Shown piece after piece: positions 17,808 to 26,408 of a stretch of 64,000 nt of DNA. Positions within the stretch are counted from its first letter, which is position 1. Each line of letters starts with the position of its first letter. The notes under the pieces were generated by a model. The model worked only from the letters and a program-made list of their open reading frames with translations. It was not told the DNA's origin and did not search any database. The stretch is from the NCBI RefSeq assembly GCF_001265075.1, contig NZ_LFKO01000001.1, positions 749,117 to 813,116 on the forward strand, in the 5' to 3' direction. This stretch comes from Salinicoccus sp. YB14-2. Lineage in GTDB: Bacteria > Bacillota > Bacilli > Staphylococcales > Salinicoccaceae. Both the position numbers and the translations under genes were made by a program.

Positions 17808-19796
17808 ATGTCCAAGAAAAAAGACGAACTGAATAAGCGAGATACGATAGACAATACGAAGAAAGCACCACTTACTACAAACCAGGGTCTGCCAGTCAGT
17901 GAAGATGAATTTTCTCTGAAAGCAGGAGAAAGAGGCCCGACTTTAATGGAGGACTTTCATTTACGTGAAAAGATCACCCATTTTGACCACGAACGGATTC
18001 CTGAACGTGTCGTCCATGCCAGAGGTTTCGGTGTCCATGGTGAATTTGAAGTTTATGAATCATTGGAAAAATATACAAAGGCAAAATTTCTGACCGAACC
18101 CGGTAAGAAGACACCTGTTTTCACACGATTCTCTACTGTAGCGGGAAGCCGGGGCTCCATGGATATCCCGCGTGACGTTCGCGGCTTCGCTACAAAATTC
18201 TATACTGAAGAAGGGAACTACGATTTAGTCGGCAACAATATGCCCGTATTCTTCATGCAGGATGCAATCAAGTTTCCTGACATGGTACATGCAGTGAAAC
18301 CTGAACCTCATAATGAAATGCCACAGGCCGCTTCAGCGCACAATACATTCTGGGACTGGGTGTCTCAAAACACCGAAAGTGCACATATGGTCATGTGGCT
18401 GATGAGTGACCGTGCCATTCCAAGAAGCTTCAGCATGATGGAAGGTTTTGGCGTCCACACTTTCAGACTGGTTAACGCAGAAGGCAAGAGCCACTTCGTC
18501 AAATTCCACTGGAAGCCTGTCGACGGCATGCACCAGGTATTATGGGACGAAGCCCAGATCATCAATGGTAAAAATATAGACTTCAACCGTCAGACACTTT
18601 GGGAGAATATAGAAAACGGCCATCCTGCAGAATTCGAACTGGGGCTTCAGATCATCCCTGAAGAAGATGAATTCAATATGGATTTCGATATTCTTGATCC
18701 GACTAAGTTATGGCCGGAAGAAGATGTCCCCGTACAGATTGTCGGTAAAATGACATTGAACCAAAACGTGGATAACTATTTTGCAGAAACTGAGCAGGTC
18801 GCTTTCCACCCGGGCAGTGTCGTGCCGGGCATCGATTTCTCAAATGACCCGCTTCTGCAGGGCAGACTATTCTCATACACGGATACCCAGCTGATCCGTC
18901 TTGGCGGACCGAACTTCCACCAGCTGCCGATTAACCGCCCGTTAGCCGGTTTTACCAATAACCAGCGTGACGGTTATGGCCAGATGTCCATTCATAAAGG
19001 CAGGACGGCACATCATAAAAACTATATAAATGATAATCAGCCTGAACCCGCCGGTACAGAAGAGGGCGGCTATGAACACTATCAGGAGAAGGTTGAAGGC
19101 AGAAAAATCCAGGCAAGACACGACAGCTTCACAGACCACTTCAGCCAGGCGAAAATGTTCCTGAATTCTCTTTCCAAAACGGAGCAGCAGCATCTATATG
19201 ATGCTTTCAGTTTCGAGCTCAGCAAATGTGATATGGACATCAGAAATATCGTCGTGAAAGAATTGATTAATAAAATTGACCGTAATCTGGCGGAATATGT
19301 TGCCAATCATACCGGTGCAGAACTGCCAGCCGAAAACGAGGAATCGACTTATGAAAAAAGTTCTCCTGCACTCAGTATGATGAACACCAATTTCTCACTG
19401 AACACCCGTACGGTCGGTGTCATCATCACGCCGGACGTTACAGAAGATACTCTTGATGAAACAAGAAGTAAACTCGAAGACAAAGGTCTGCAGGTCAAGT
19501 TCATCTCAGATAAGATCTACACAATCGGGAAGACTACGATTGATGAGACACACGATACAGTCCATTCAGTCCTTTTTGACTCAATGATTGTCATCAGCGG
19601 GGAAGAAGATCTTCAGCCGCCGGTAATCGAACAGCTGGAAATTGCCTTCAAGCATAAAAAAGCCATCGGCTTTGGCGGCAATCCATCTTTCGGAACACTG
19701 TCATTCTCAGAAGAAGATAAAGGTGTATCAAATATAGAAACGGAACTGGATCAGTTCCTGGATGACGTTAAAAACCACAGAGTATGGGAAAGATAA
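17808..19796 (+). CDS. katE: Large-subunit catalase with C-terminal flavodoxin-like domain
   Basis: 662 residues from ATG 17808 (AGGAGGGA upstream). Catalytic His70 lies in [13 protein letters not shown], the active-site Asn in VGNNMPVFF (about 143), and the haem-ligand Tyr357 in RLFSYTDTQ. After the catalase core (to about 490) comes a class-I glutaminase-like domain, [18 protein letters not shown] to the end, which marks clade 2 large catalases such as E. coli KatE and B. subtilis KatE/KatX. It decomposes hydrogen peroxide in the cytoplasm. It lies near two H2O2-linked genes, the sarcosine oxidase-like gene and sodC. I see no clear PerR box upstream. Confidence 0.95.
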   Translation: MSKKKDELNKRDTIDNTKKAPLTTNQGLPVSEDEFSLKAGERGPTLMEDFHLREKITHFDHERIPERVVHARGFGVHGEFEVYESLEKYTKAKFLTEPGKKTPVFTRFSTVAGSRGSMDIPRDVRGFATKFYTEEGNYDLVGNNMPVFFMQDAIKFPDMVHAVKPEPHNEMPQAASAHNTFWDWVSQNTESAHMVMWLMSDRAIPRSFSMMEGFGVHTFRLVNAEGKSHFVKFHWKPVDGMHQVLWDEAQIINGKNIDFNRQTLWENIENGHPAEFELGLQIIPEEDEFNMDFDILDPTKLWPEEDVPVQIVGKMTLNQNVDNYFAETEQVAFHPGSVVPGIDFSNDPLLQGRLFSYTDTQLIRLGGPNFHQLPINRPLAGFTNNQRDGYGQMSIHKGRTAHHKNYINDNQPEPAGTEEGGYEHYQEKVEGRKIQARHDSFTDHFSQAKMFLNSLSKTEQQHLYDAFSFELSKCDMDIRNIVVKELINKIDRNLAEYVANHTGAELPAENEESTYEKSSPALSMMNTNFSLNTRTVGVIITPDVTEDTLDETRSKLEDKGLQVKFISDKIYTIGKTTIDETHDTVHSVLFDSMIVISGEEDLQPPVIEQLEIAFKHKKAIGFGGNPSFGTLSFSEEDKGVSNIETELDQFLDDVKNHRVWER

Positions 19797-19807
19797 CCAA
19801 TATGCAG

Positions 19808-19838
19808 TAAAAGAGCTCCTTTTCAGGGGCTCTTTTTA
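19808..19838 (+). terminator. Terminator after the catalase gene
   Basis: AAGAGCtCC/GGgGCTCTT stem with a TTTTCA-type loop followed by five T. It starts about 12 nt after the stop. Confidence 0.85.
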
Positions 19839-19875
19839 TTTGCGGTATGATTTTAAGAATGAGGCCAGGATACTG

Positions 19876-20742
19876 TTAAAAGACATTTTCATCCCGGTAC
19901 TCCTGAACCGTCTGGATGAACTTATTCATCGCAGTCGTCATATAGGTCTCCTTATGCCAGATGAAGTCCGTAGATATTTCACTGTACTCAGCGGACAGTT
20001 CATAACCGAAGAGCTCCCCTCTTTCCAGCGCGGACTTCACCGTAGACTCCGGAACCAGACTGATTCCAAGACCCGATTTTATACTGCCGAGAATCGTTTC
20101 AAGCGTACCGAATTCAACAATCGCTGCACCTTCCACCTTCTCATCACTCAGCCATCTTTCAAGATTTCTTCTGTAGTTGCAGCCCGGTTTGAACACAAGC
20201 ATCGGCATTTCTTTCAATTCATCCAGTGTCGCATTTTCATCACCGTATACGAGCATCAGTTTTTCTTTGAACAGTTCGGCCCTGCTGATTGAGGGGTGCT
20301 GCACGAAACCAGCAACAAAGGCGCAGTCCAGCTTTTTATCCGCCACTTTTTCAGTAATTGTATCAGTGACATTACTGTCGATGGATAATGATACATCCGG
20401 ATAGGACTTTCGGAACATCGACAGGATGCCCGGGAGTCTGGTAATCGTTTCAACCGTGCCGATATCGAGTCGTCCTGAAGGCTGTTCGGTATCGTGGAAC
20501 GCTTTATCTATGTCATTCATGGTTTTCATTATCTGCTCTGCATACACCTGCAGTTTCTTACCTTCTGAAGTCAGCGTCGTCCCTTTCCGGTGACGCAGAA
20601 ACAGCTGTGTGTTGAGCTCTGCTTCAAGCAACTTGATGCGGGAAATTACATGGGACTGGACGTAATTCAAGGACTTGGCTGCGCGGCTGATGCTGCCATG
20701 TTCACTGACACTTTGGAAAATCTTCAAATCTTTGAACTCCAT
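19876..20742 (-). CDS. LysR family transcriptional regulator
   Basis: 288 residues. N-terminal winged helix: FKDLKIFQSVSEHGSISRAAKSLNYVQSHVISRIKLLE, in parts, followed by the substrate-binding domain (GRLDIGTVETITRLPGIL, LDCAFVAGF, GLGISLVPEST). It belongs to the CzcR/YofA-like group by its opening. It lies 140 bp downstream of, and on the same strand as, the M20 peptidase and oxidase genes, from which it is separated by a terminator, so it may or may not control them. Confidence 0.93.
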   Translation of the reverse strand: MEFKDLKIFQSVSEHGSISRAAKSLNYVQSHVISRIKLLEAELNTQLFLRHRKGTTLTSEGKKLQVYAEQIMKTMNDIDKAFHDTEQPSGRLDIGTVETITRLPGILSMFRKSYPDVSLSIDSNVTDTITEKVADKKLDCAFVAGFVQHPSISRAELFKEKLMLVYGDENATLDELKEMPMLVFKPGCNYRRNLERWLSDEKVEGAAIVEFGTLETILGSIKSGLGISLVPESTVKSALERGELFGYELSAEYSEISTDFIWHKETYMTTAMNKFIQTVQEYRDENVF

Positions 20743-20848
20743 AAAATCGCCCCGTTCCTATCATTTGAACCGTATTATACACAAAATCCTTTTGAATTTG
20801 TTGCCAAAAATACTCTCCTCAACGCTTTCATCTGTTAAAAATTTAAAA

Positions 20849-20876
20849 ACGGCAAATCCATCACAAGATCTGCCGT
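20849..20876 (-). terminator. Terminator after the M20 peptidase
   Basis: ACGGCAaATC/GATcTGCCGT stem, loop CATCACAA, then a T-rich run on the minus strand. It lies about 10 nt after the stop at 20886. Confidence 0.85.
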
Positions 20877-20885
20877 CGCTTTATT

Positions 20886-22016
20886 TCAGCCCGCATATTT
20901 TTTTATCAAGTCTTTATAAAATTCTATTGATTCCTCAAATGCTTCGACTTCCACATACTCATTCGGCTGATGTGCCAGCGTTTCGATGCCCGGACCGTAT
21001 ATCAGTGTCGGTATTTTGCTGTCCGGATTCAATAAAGACCCGTCCGTATAATATGACACACCACCGACGGTATCTTGTCCGGAAACTTCAAGCGCATCCC
21101 GGATGATGGTCTCATCATCTTCGGTCACTACCGTCGCCCGGTCCAGAAGTACTCTTGTTTTCACTTCCGGCTGGTTCTCTCCTGAAAATAAACTGCCCAG
21201 TCTTCTATTAAATTCCTCGTACAAATCATCATGGACATTCGGAGTGACTGTCCGTATATCCACGTTCAGCGTGCATTGGTCCGGAATGACATTAGTCTGG
21301 ATGCCGCCTGAAATCATATTGGCAGAGGCGCTGCTTTTACCAAGCGGCGTCTTTTCTTCCAGCCATTCTTCCTTCAATTCCTCGACCAGGCCGATCACTT
21401 TACCCATCGCTTCGACGGCGTTGATGCCCTGCTCCGGCATAGCACCGTGTGCGGTTTTTCCGGTCAGGGAAACTTCAATCCACAGCGCCCCTTTATGACC
21501 GGCAACGACTTTACCGCTTGTCGGCTCGGCAATCACAATCGCGTCGACACTTTCCATCCCCTCTGTCTTCACATAATGCGCCGCACCGACGGAATCTACT
21601 TCTTCACCCGCTGTCGCAAGAAACTCCACATCCCTTGCCGGTTCGAACCCTTCTTCATGCAGTGATTCTATCGCCAGGTACAATGCAGCGAGACCGCTTT
21701 TCATGTCTGTCGTCCCTCTGCCGTACAGCCTGCCGTCATCCACCTCTGCATCGAAGGGACCGTGCGTCCATTCCTGCGAACCGATTTTTACAGTATCCGT
21801 ATGACCGGACAACAGCAATCGGCCTTTATTTTCATCACTGCCCTTCAGCGTCACAGAGAAATTGCTTCTGTTCTCCGAAAGGACGGTCACTTCATACGGA
21901 AGATCTGCCGCTTCGCTCCTCTCGATGAACTGTTCAACCACACGGTGTTCATTACCCGGCGGATTTGTACTGTCAATTCTGATGAGTGACTGTAGAAATT
22001 CAACGTCCGTCTGCAA
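20886..22016 (-). CDS. M20 family metallopeptidase (ArgE/DapE/ACY1-like)
   Basis: 376 residues from a TTG at 22016, four bases after the stop of the oxidase gene, with AGAGGGAAGTG as ribosome site; earlier in-frame starts lie inside that gene. Zinc-ligand motifs: GHTDTVKIG, GRGTTDMKSG, the catalytic Glu pair in TAGEEVDSVG, Glu in VIAEPTSG and the late His in GIETLAHQPNE. The dimerisation domain sits at about residues 165-280. It hydrolyses an N-acyl or peptide bond. Pairing with a sarcosine oxidase-like enzyme suggests a joint route for an N-acylated or N-methylated amino acid; this is inference. Confidence 0.9.
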   Translation of the reverse strand: MQTDVEFLQSLIRIDSTNPPGNEHRVVEQFIERSEAADLPYEVTVLSENRSNFSVTLKGSDENKGRLLLSGHTDTVKIGSQEWTHGPFDAEVDDGRLYGRGTTDMKSGLAALYLAIESLHEEGFEPARDVEFLATAGEEVDSVGAAHYVKTEGMESVDAIVIAEPTSGKVVAGHKGALWIEVSLTGKTAHGAMPEQGINAVEAMGKVIGLVEELKEEWLEEKTPLGKSSASANMISGGIQTNVIPDQCTLNVDIRTVTPNVHDDLYEEFNRRLGSLFSGENQPEVKTRVLLDRATVVTEDDETIIRDALEVSGQDTVGGVSYYTDGSLLNPDSKIPTLIYGPGIETLAHQPNEYVEVEAFEESIEFYKDLIKKYAG

Positions 22017-22020
22017 AAAA

Positions 22021-23205
22021 TCACTTCCCTCTCGCTTTGAAATAAACTTCTCCCGCATTTTCAGGCTGGAGACTCTGGCGTGTCGCTTTGAACAGTGAAA
22101 TGTCCTGCTTCGTTTCGCCGGCAGTGACCAGTTCACTCAACACTTCGCCAACCGCACTTGAAAATTTATAGCCGTGGCCGGAAAAGCCTCCAGCTATCGC
22201 CACATGGTCATGTTGTGGATGTTTATCAATGATGAAGTTTTCATCGGGGGTGTTGGTGAACAAACATGTTTTTCCGACGTTGATGCTGCCGTTCGCCGCT
22301 TCCATATACTCTCCGAGGAAACCGCGTATATCCGCTTCATCTCTTTTAGATGTGCCGAACTGCTTGTTATAGTATGCCGGATCTATGTCTTCCCCGTTGT
22401 CGTAACGGCCAATTTTTAAACCGCCGCTGTCGATGGAAGGGAAACCGTAATAGACGCCGGTCGGTACATCCGCAAAGAACCCGGGGAAACTGTCTGCTTG
22501 ATACAGTGTATCGTCGGAATCAAACCATGCGATGGTCTGTCTGGACGGCTGGATGTTTATTTTCATATCCAGGTCGTCGAGTATTTTTTTATTCCATGCA
22601 CCGCCGGAGATGATCAGCTTATCTGCGATGAACGATTCTTTGTCCGTATCCACTTTGACGGAATCATCATGGATATCGATATTCATGACCGGTGAATTGA
22701 CTTTCAGTTCTGCGCCTTTATCCAGAGCGAGACGTCTGAATGTACGAATACTGTTTTCGGAAAAGAGCATGCCCGCATCCGGTTCATAACAGCCGACCTG
22801 GCCGTCAGGTACCGTGATGCCCGGCCATCTTGCATTTATCTCATCTGCTGACAATGTTTCAAAATTAAGTTTGTATTCGTGACCGCCTTCGATTGCAGTC
22901 TGGACGAACAGTGATTCTGCCGGTCCAAAAGTGACGACGCCGGTTTTCATAAAAATCCGTTCGTTCGTTTTAGTCTGGAGATCGTCCCATAATTCCTGTG
23001 CACGCAGTGCCAGGGGTACATATTCAAGACCTTCTCCGCATGCGTGTCGGATCAGACGCGTCTCTCCTCCGTGACTGCCATTCTCATGCGGCGGATCGAA
23101 TGCGTCAATCATCAATGTTCTGACACCCTGTTCCGCCAGATAATAACCTGCTGCCATCCCCATGGATCCTGCGCCCACTACGATCACTTCATAATGCTTT
23201 GTCAA
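22021..23205 (-). CDS. Monomeric sarcosine oxidase / N-methyl amino acid oxidase family
   Basis: 394 residues from TTG 23205, with GGGGAG about 8 nt upstream; an ATG at 23226 has no site. FAD-binding motif VIVVGAGSMGMAAGYYLAEQG lies at the N-terminus in parts. The end holds GKTCLFTNTPDENFIIDKHP, where the Cys matches the residue that covalently binds FAD in monomeric sarcosine oxidase and MTOX. The enzyme oxidises a secondary amine (sarcosine, N-methyl-amino acid or pipecolate) and releases H2O2. It is the first gene of a two-gene unit with the M20 peptidase. Confidence 0.9.
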   Translation of the reverse strand: MTKHYEVIVVGAGSMGMAAGYYLAEQGVRTLMIDAFDPPHENGSHGGETRLIRHACGEGLEYVPLALRAQELWDDLQTKTNERIFMKTGVVTFGPAESLFVQTAIEGGHEYKLNFETLSADEINARWPGITVPDGQVGCYEPDAGMLFSENSIRTFRRLALDKGAELKVNSPVMNIDIHDDSVKVDTDKESFIADKLIISGGAWNKKILDDLDMKINIQPSRQTIAWFDSDDTLYQADSFPGFFADVPTGVYYGFPSIDSGGLKIGRYDNGEDIDPAYYNKQFGTSKRDEADIRGFLGEYMEAANGSINVGKTCLFTNTPDENFIIDKHPQHDHVAIAGGFSGHGYKFSSAVGEVLSELVTAGETKQDISLFKATRQSLQPENAGEVYFKARGK

Positions 23206-23354
23206 TTCCACCACTCCCCGCGGCATAAAACAATGCCATAATATTGGTATCTGCCCTTATTTTAAGCGCTTACAACAATGTATGTAAAATAGTTATGAAA
23301 GATGATGGATATCTGTATTAGAGATAGGTTAAATTATTTTGATGCAGCAGTATA

Positions 23355-23389
23355 TAAAAAAAGGAGCAAAATCCATAAGATTCTGCCCC
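23355..23389 (-). terminator. Terminator after sodC
   Basis: On the minus strand GGGGCAGAATC pairs with GGATTTTGCTCC, with some G-U pairs, followed by seven T. It lies about 12 nt after the stop at 23401. Confidence 0.75.
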
Positions 23390-23400
23390 ACCCGTACTCT

Positions 23401-23991
23401 TTACTGCGCTTCAGTAATCACACCGCATGCAACCGGATTACCTGCGTCACCTGAGGGCTGAGATTCATAGTCATCTTCACCGGAATGAATGATTAAAGCT
23501 GTACCCTCTGCCGTCTGCAGTGACGTTTCTACTTCTTCATCCAGAAGTGTGACGTTTTCAGCCGGTACTTCTGTTGATACAGTACCATCTTCACTCACTT
23601 CTATATTCTCAAGATCACCGGCATGGGGACCGTCCTCATGGTCAAAACCGTGTGATGCATCTGTCGGGTTGAAATGATCGCCGGCAGACTCAAAATCAGG
23701 CCCTTCACACATACCTGCATTATGAATATGCATGCCGTGCATTCCCGGCTCCAGACCTTCCGCTTCCAACTCAATAGTCAGTCCGTCATCCGCTTCAGTA
23801 AATGTTGCTGTACCCATTTCCTCATCATCTGTATCATACATCGTCACTTCAATCTCTTCCGCAGCATCCTGCATTGCACCTTCGTCGCTGTCCGAACCTC
23901 CATCCGTACCTTCTCCGGCTTCTTCGCCCATTCCGCATGCAGCAATTACAAAAACCAATATGAACATTGGAATAAAAGCCAATTTCTTCAT
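23401..23991 (-). CDS. sodC: Cu/Zn superoxide dismutase, lipoprotein
   Basis: 196 residues with a lipoprotein signal (lipobox IAAC) and an acidic Glu/Asp/Gly linker to about residue 45. All metal ligands are visible: MHGMHIHNAG (two Cu His), GDHFNP (bridging His), ASHG, GPHAGD (Zn His and Asp) and LIIHSGEDD (last Cu His). The disulfide pair is in GMCEG and VACGV. Unlike B. subtilis YojM, whose copper site is incomplete as I recall, this copper site looks complete. It would act on the outer face of the membrane against external superoxide. Start ATG with GGAGGG. Confidence 0.93.
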   Translation of the reverse strand: MKKLAFIPMFILVFVIAACGMGEEAGEGTDGGSDSDEGAMQDAAEEIEVTMYDTDDEEMGTATFTEADDGLTIELEAEGLEPGMHGMHIHNAGMCEGPDFESAGDHFNPTDASHGFDHEDGPHAGDLENIEVSEDGTVSTEVPAENVTLLDEEVETSLQTAEGTALIIHSGEDDYESQPSGDAGNPVACGVITEAQ

Positions 23992-24155
23992 GATATCCCT
24001 CCACTCTTTATTTGAATCGTTCCCTGTCTAAAATCGTATAAACGCATTTTGCATATATTTTCATAAATTCTTATATTTTCACACCTGAGACACATCGCTC
24101 TTTATTCAGTTTATGAAATTCGTTTAAAGGATATGGTTTAAATAACAGATGGAGG

Positions 24156-24899
24156 ATGATGAGTTTGAATAAATTATTGAATTACACCGGCCACCGAACT
24201 GCGCCGCTGCCAAAGTTACCATGGATAATGCATCAAAAGTGGGAAGAACTATTGTCTCTTCATATTCCGGTCGATCCGGCAGAGATATTGCCCCACGTTC
24301 CTAAAGAATTGGCACTTGATTTATACGACGGCAAAGCATGGGTTTCCATTTTTCCATTTCTTATACGGGACCTGGGCTTAAGAAGCATACCCAAATTCCC
24401 GTATTTCCATAAATTTCTGGAGTTGAACGTAAGGACGTATGTAAAGTACAAAGGCATTCCCGGCGTTTATTTCTTCAGTCTGGATGCTGAGAAAGTCATG
24501 CCCGTACTCGGTGCAAGAACAGTGACACTGCCTTATTATAAAGCGAAGATGAAGAAGGCTGAAAAATACGGATGGACCCATTATTCAAGCAGACGCCAGC
24601 ATGCCGGCAAAGCATATTTCGAAGCAAGGTATAAAACGCTCACCAGTGCCGCTCCCGCTGAAAAAGGTACTTTGGACCACTGGCTGTTCGAGCGCTACAG
24701 ACTGTATCAGACCATACGCGGAAACGTAATTCATATCGACATCCACCACCTCAAATGGAATCTTGCCGACGTATCTATTGACTACAACCCCGATTCGATC
24801 AATTCACTGCTTCCCGGAAATATAAAAGGCGAGCCTGCGACTGCACACTACACCCCTATGCTCGACGTGATTTTCTGGCCGCCGGTGATATCTGAATGA
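24156..24899 (+). CDS. DUF2071 (YqjF-like) protein
   Basis: About 247 residues. The family signature is visible: WIMHQKWEELLSLHIPVDP, VPKELALDLYDGKAWVSIFPF, ELNVRTYVKYKGIPGVYFFSLDA, and YRLYQTIRGNVIHIDIHH. The function is unknown; the family has an acetoacetate-decarboxylase-like fold. GGAGG abuts ATGATG at 24156, too close for good initiation; TTG 24165 is at better spacing and could be the true start. It runs convergently toward the DUF2087-GNAT gene, with the 51-bp repeat array between them. Confidence 0.85.
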   Translation: MMSLNKLLNYTGHRTAPLPKLPWIMHQKWEELLSLHIPVDPAEILPHVPKELALDLYDGKAWVSIFPFLIRDLGLRSIPKFPYFHKFLELNVRTYVKYKGIPGVYFFSLDAEKVMPVLGARTVTLPYYKAKMKKAEKYGWTHYSSRRQHAGKAYFEARYKTLTSAAPAEKGTLDHWLFERYRLYQTIRGNVIHIDIHHLKWNLADVSIDYNPDSINSLLPGNIKGEPATAHYTPMLDVIFWPPVISE

Positions 24900-24922
24900 T
24901 GATTGGACGCGCAGTTCCTACG

Positions 24923-25093
24923 AAATCTTCGATATACTCGGATTCAAACGTCAAAAAACGAGTATGTCCGCCTAAATCTCCGATATGTTCGGATTCAAAC
25001 ATCACAAAACGAGTATGTCAGGCCAAATCTCCGATATGCTCGGATTCAAACATCACAAAACGAGTATGTCCGCCCAAATCTCTGACATACTCG
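24923..25093. repeat. 51-bp palindromic tandem repeat array, about 3.4 copies
   Basis: Units start at 24923, 24974, 25025 and 25076 (partial), exactly 51 bp apart. Each unit begins AAATCTYCGATATRYTCGGA and ends with CGAGTATGTC plus a 5-6 nt GC-rich spacer. Units 2 and 3 are almost identical. Within and between units, GAYATACTCG-like and CGAGTATGTC arms are complementary, so the array can fold into successive hairpins. The length, 17 codons, keeps a frame open, but no start or ribosome site supports coding. Confidence 0.9.
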
Positions 25094-25097
25094 TTTT
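25057..25097. terminator. Terminator formed by the last repeat arm
   Basis: AAAACGAGTATGTC/GACATACTCGTTTT is a perfect 14-bp stem with a 13-nt loop, A-rich before and T-rich after. It lies between the convergent DUF2071 and DUF2087-GNAT genes and overlaps the stop of the latter. Confidence 0.85.
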
Positions 25098-25822
25098 TAC
25101 GACCGAATCTCCTTACGCATAATCTTTTGTCTGCCGACCGGCCCGACGAAGCTTCTTCCGGTGTTTTTAAATCCACCTTTTCTATACACGTACTGTGCGG
25201 CTTCATTCCTGACATTGACACCGAGCACCACCTCGTTTATACCTTCATAATTTTCATTCACAAAAGCATCGAGCTTCCTGAAGGAATCGGTCGCGACACC
25301 CCGTCCCTGCTTGTTTGAATCGACAGAATAACTGAACATCACGAGTGCATCGGGATTATCCGTATACTTCTCTACGACTTTGCCGCTCTGTAGAATAAAG
25401 ACCCCCGCCACCTGACGTCTCTGGATCATCAGGACCATATTTTTCTCATCGTTATTTTCGCAGCTTTTCAGAGCATCGAGCGGCATGGATGAAAAATGTT
25501 CATCTTCTTTAGTGAGCACATATTCTTTAAGTTCTCCGTAATAAGAATCATCATAAAATTTCAATGTCACGTCCGTATCCACTTGATACTCACTGCCATC
25601 ATCCGTGCGCCGCAAATATCCGTAATCGACCAGATACCTTCTCAAGATAGCATAATCCGGATAAGCTCCCATTAAAACTTCATTCACTTCCTGCTCTTTA
25701 TATTCACGATTCCGGTCAAATGACTGAATCAGCTCATCAAACAGTTGAAGCTTCATTTTTTCCTTTTTTGGAATTTGAACAAGTTTACCCTCTTTGAAAA
25801 ACCTTTCCCTGATTTTCGACAT
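25097..25822 (-). CDS. DUF2087-GNAT fusion protein
   Basis: 241 residues from ATG 25822 (AGGTG, 6 nt). Residues about 1-75 are a DUF2087 domain: FFKEGKLVQIPKKEKMKL, then EYKEQEVNEVLMGAYPDYAILRRYLVDYGYLRRT, a small winged-helix-like unit often found alone or fused to ArsR/GNAT parts. Residues about 110-241 are a GNAT domain with QGRGVATDSF and NEAAQYVYRKGGF. Inference: a regulator or modifier of an unknown amine. Single-gene unit. Confidence 0.82.
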   Translation of the reverse strand: MSKIRERFFKEGKLVQIPKKEKMKLQLFDELIQSFDRNREYKEQEVNEVLMGAYPDYAILRRYLVDYGYLRRTDDGSEYQVDTDVTLKFYDDSYYGELKEYVLTKEDEHFSSMPLDALKSCENNDEKNMVLMIQRRQVAGVFILQSGKVVEKYTDNPDALVMFSYSVDSNKQGRGVATDSFRKLDAFVNENYEGINEVVLGVNVRNEAAQYVYRKGGFKNTGRSFVGPVGRQKIMRKEIRS

Positions 25823-25910
25823 TTTCATCACCTGCAAATTATTAAATAGTATCACTGTCTTAAAATTATGATACTATACTTACAATAACTTTTATAATAC
25901 GGGTGATCAT

Positions 25911-26363
25911 ATGATATTGGTGAGTGCGTGCCTCATCGGACAGAATGTCAGATATGACGGCAACAACAGTCTCAATGAAAAGATCAGGAGATTGATGGAT
26001 GAAGGAAAAGCGATTGCTGTCTGTCCGGAAGTTTTCGGCGGACTGTCCATCCCAAGACTTCCGGCTGAAATAGAACACGGTGATGGTCATGATGTGCTTG
26101 AAGGAAAATCGAAAATCGTGGATACATCCGGTAAAGATGTCACTGAGGAATTTTTAAAGGGTGCCTATGAAACACTGGATGTCTTCAAAGAATTCCAGCC
26201 TTCAATGGTTGTCCTGAAAGAAAACAGTCCTTCATGCGGCAGCTCGTTCATATATGACGGCACATTCAGCGGCAATAAAATCCAAGGCGCCGGTGTGACG
26301 ACGGCATTGCTTGAAAAAAACGGCATCCATGTCATTTCCGAAAAAGAATTTGAAGCATTATAA
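25911..26363 (+). CDS. DUF523 / TudS-like protein
   Basis: 150 residues with the whole family pattern: MILVSACLIGQNVRYDG, AVCPEVFGGLSIPR, and LKENSPSCGSSFIYDG. Cys7, Cys38 and Cys109 would bind the [4Fe-4S] cluster. Some DUF523 proteins (TudS) have been shown to remove sulfur from thiouracil; whether this one does is inference. GGGTGA lies ahead of ATG 25911. It is divergent from the DUF2087-GNAT gene and ends at a bidirectional terminator shared with the BCCT gene. Confidence 0.88.
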   Translation: MILVSACLIGQNVRYDGNNSLNEKIRRLMDEGKAIAVCPEVFGGLSIPRLPAEIEHGDGHDVLEGKSKIVDTSGKDVTEEFLKGAYETLDVFKEFQPSMVVLKENSPSCGSSFIYDGTFSGNKIQGAGVTTALLEKNGIHVISEKEFEAL

Positions 26364-26365
26364 AA

Positions 26366-26402
26366 AAAAGGTGAGTATCCAATCCTGGACACTCACCTTT
26401 TA
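26366..26402. terminator. Bidirectional terminator between TudS-like and BCCT genes
   Basis: AAAAGGTGAGT/ACTCACCTTTT stem with a 12-nt loop, A-rich before and T-rich after, between two convergent stop codons. Confidence 0.88.
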
Positions 26403-26408
26403 TGATGA

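Noticed and set aside
22017-22136. N-terminal extension of the M20 peptidase overlapping the oxidase gene
   Set aside because: The extra residues are basic and Ser/Cys-rich, lie in the other frame of a conserved gene, and the family begins at the TTG beside the oxidase stop.
24903-25085. Open frame with 17-residue repeats across the 51-bp array
   Set aside because: It has no ribosome site, and the open frame follows simply from a unit length divisible by three; the hairpin pattern explains the sequence better.
24923-25093. CRISPR array
   Set aside because: Units are contiguous 51-bp copies with no variable spacers, and there are no cas genes in the window.
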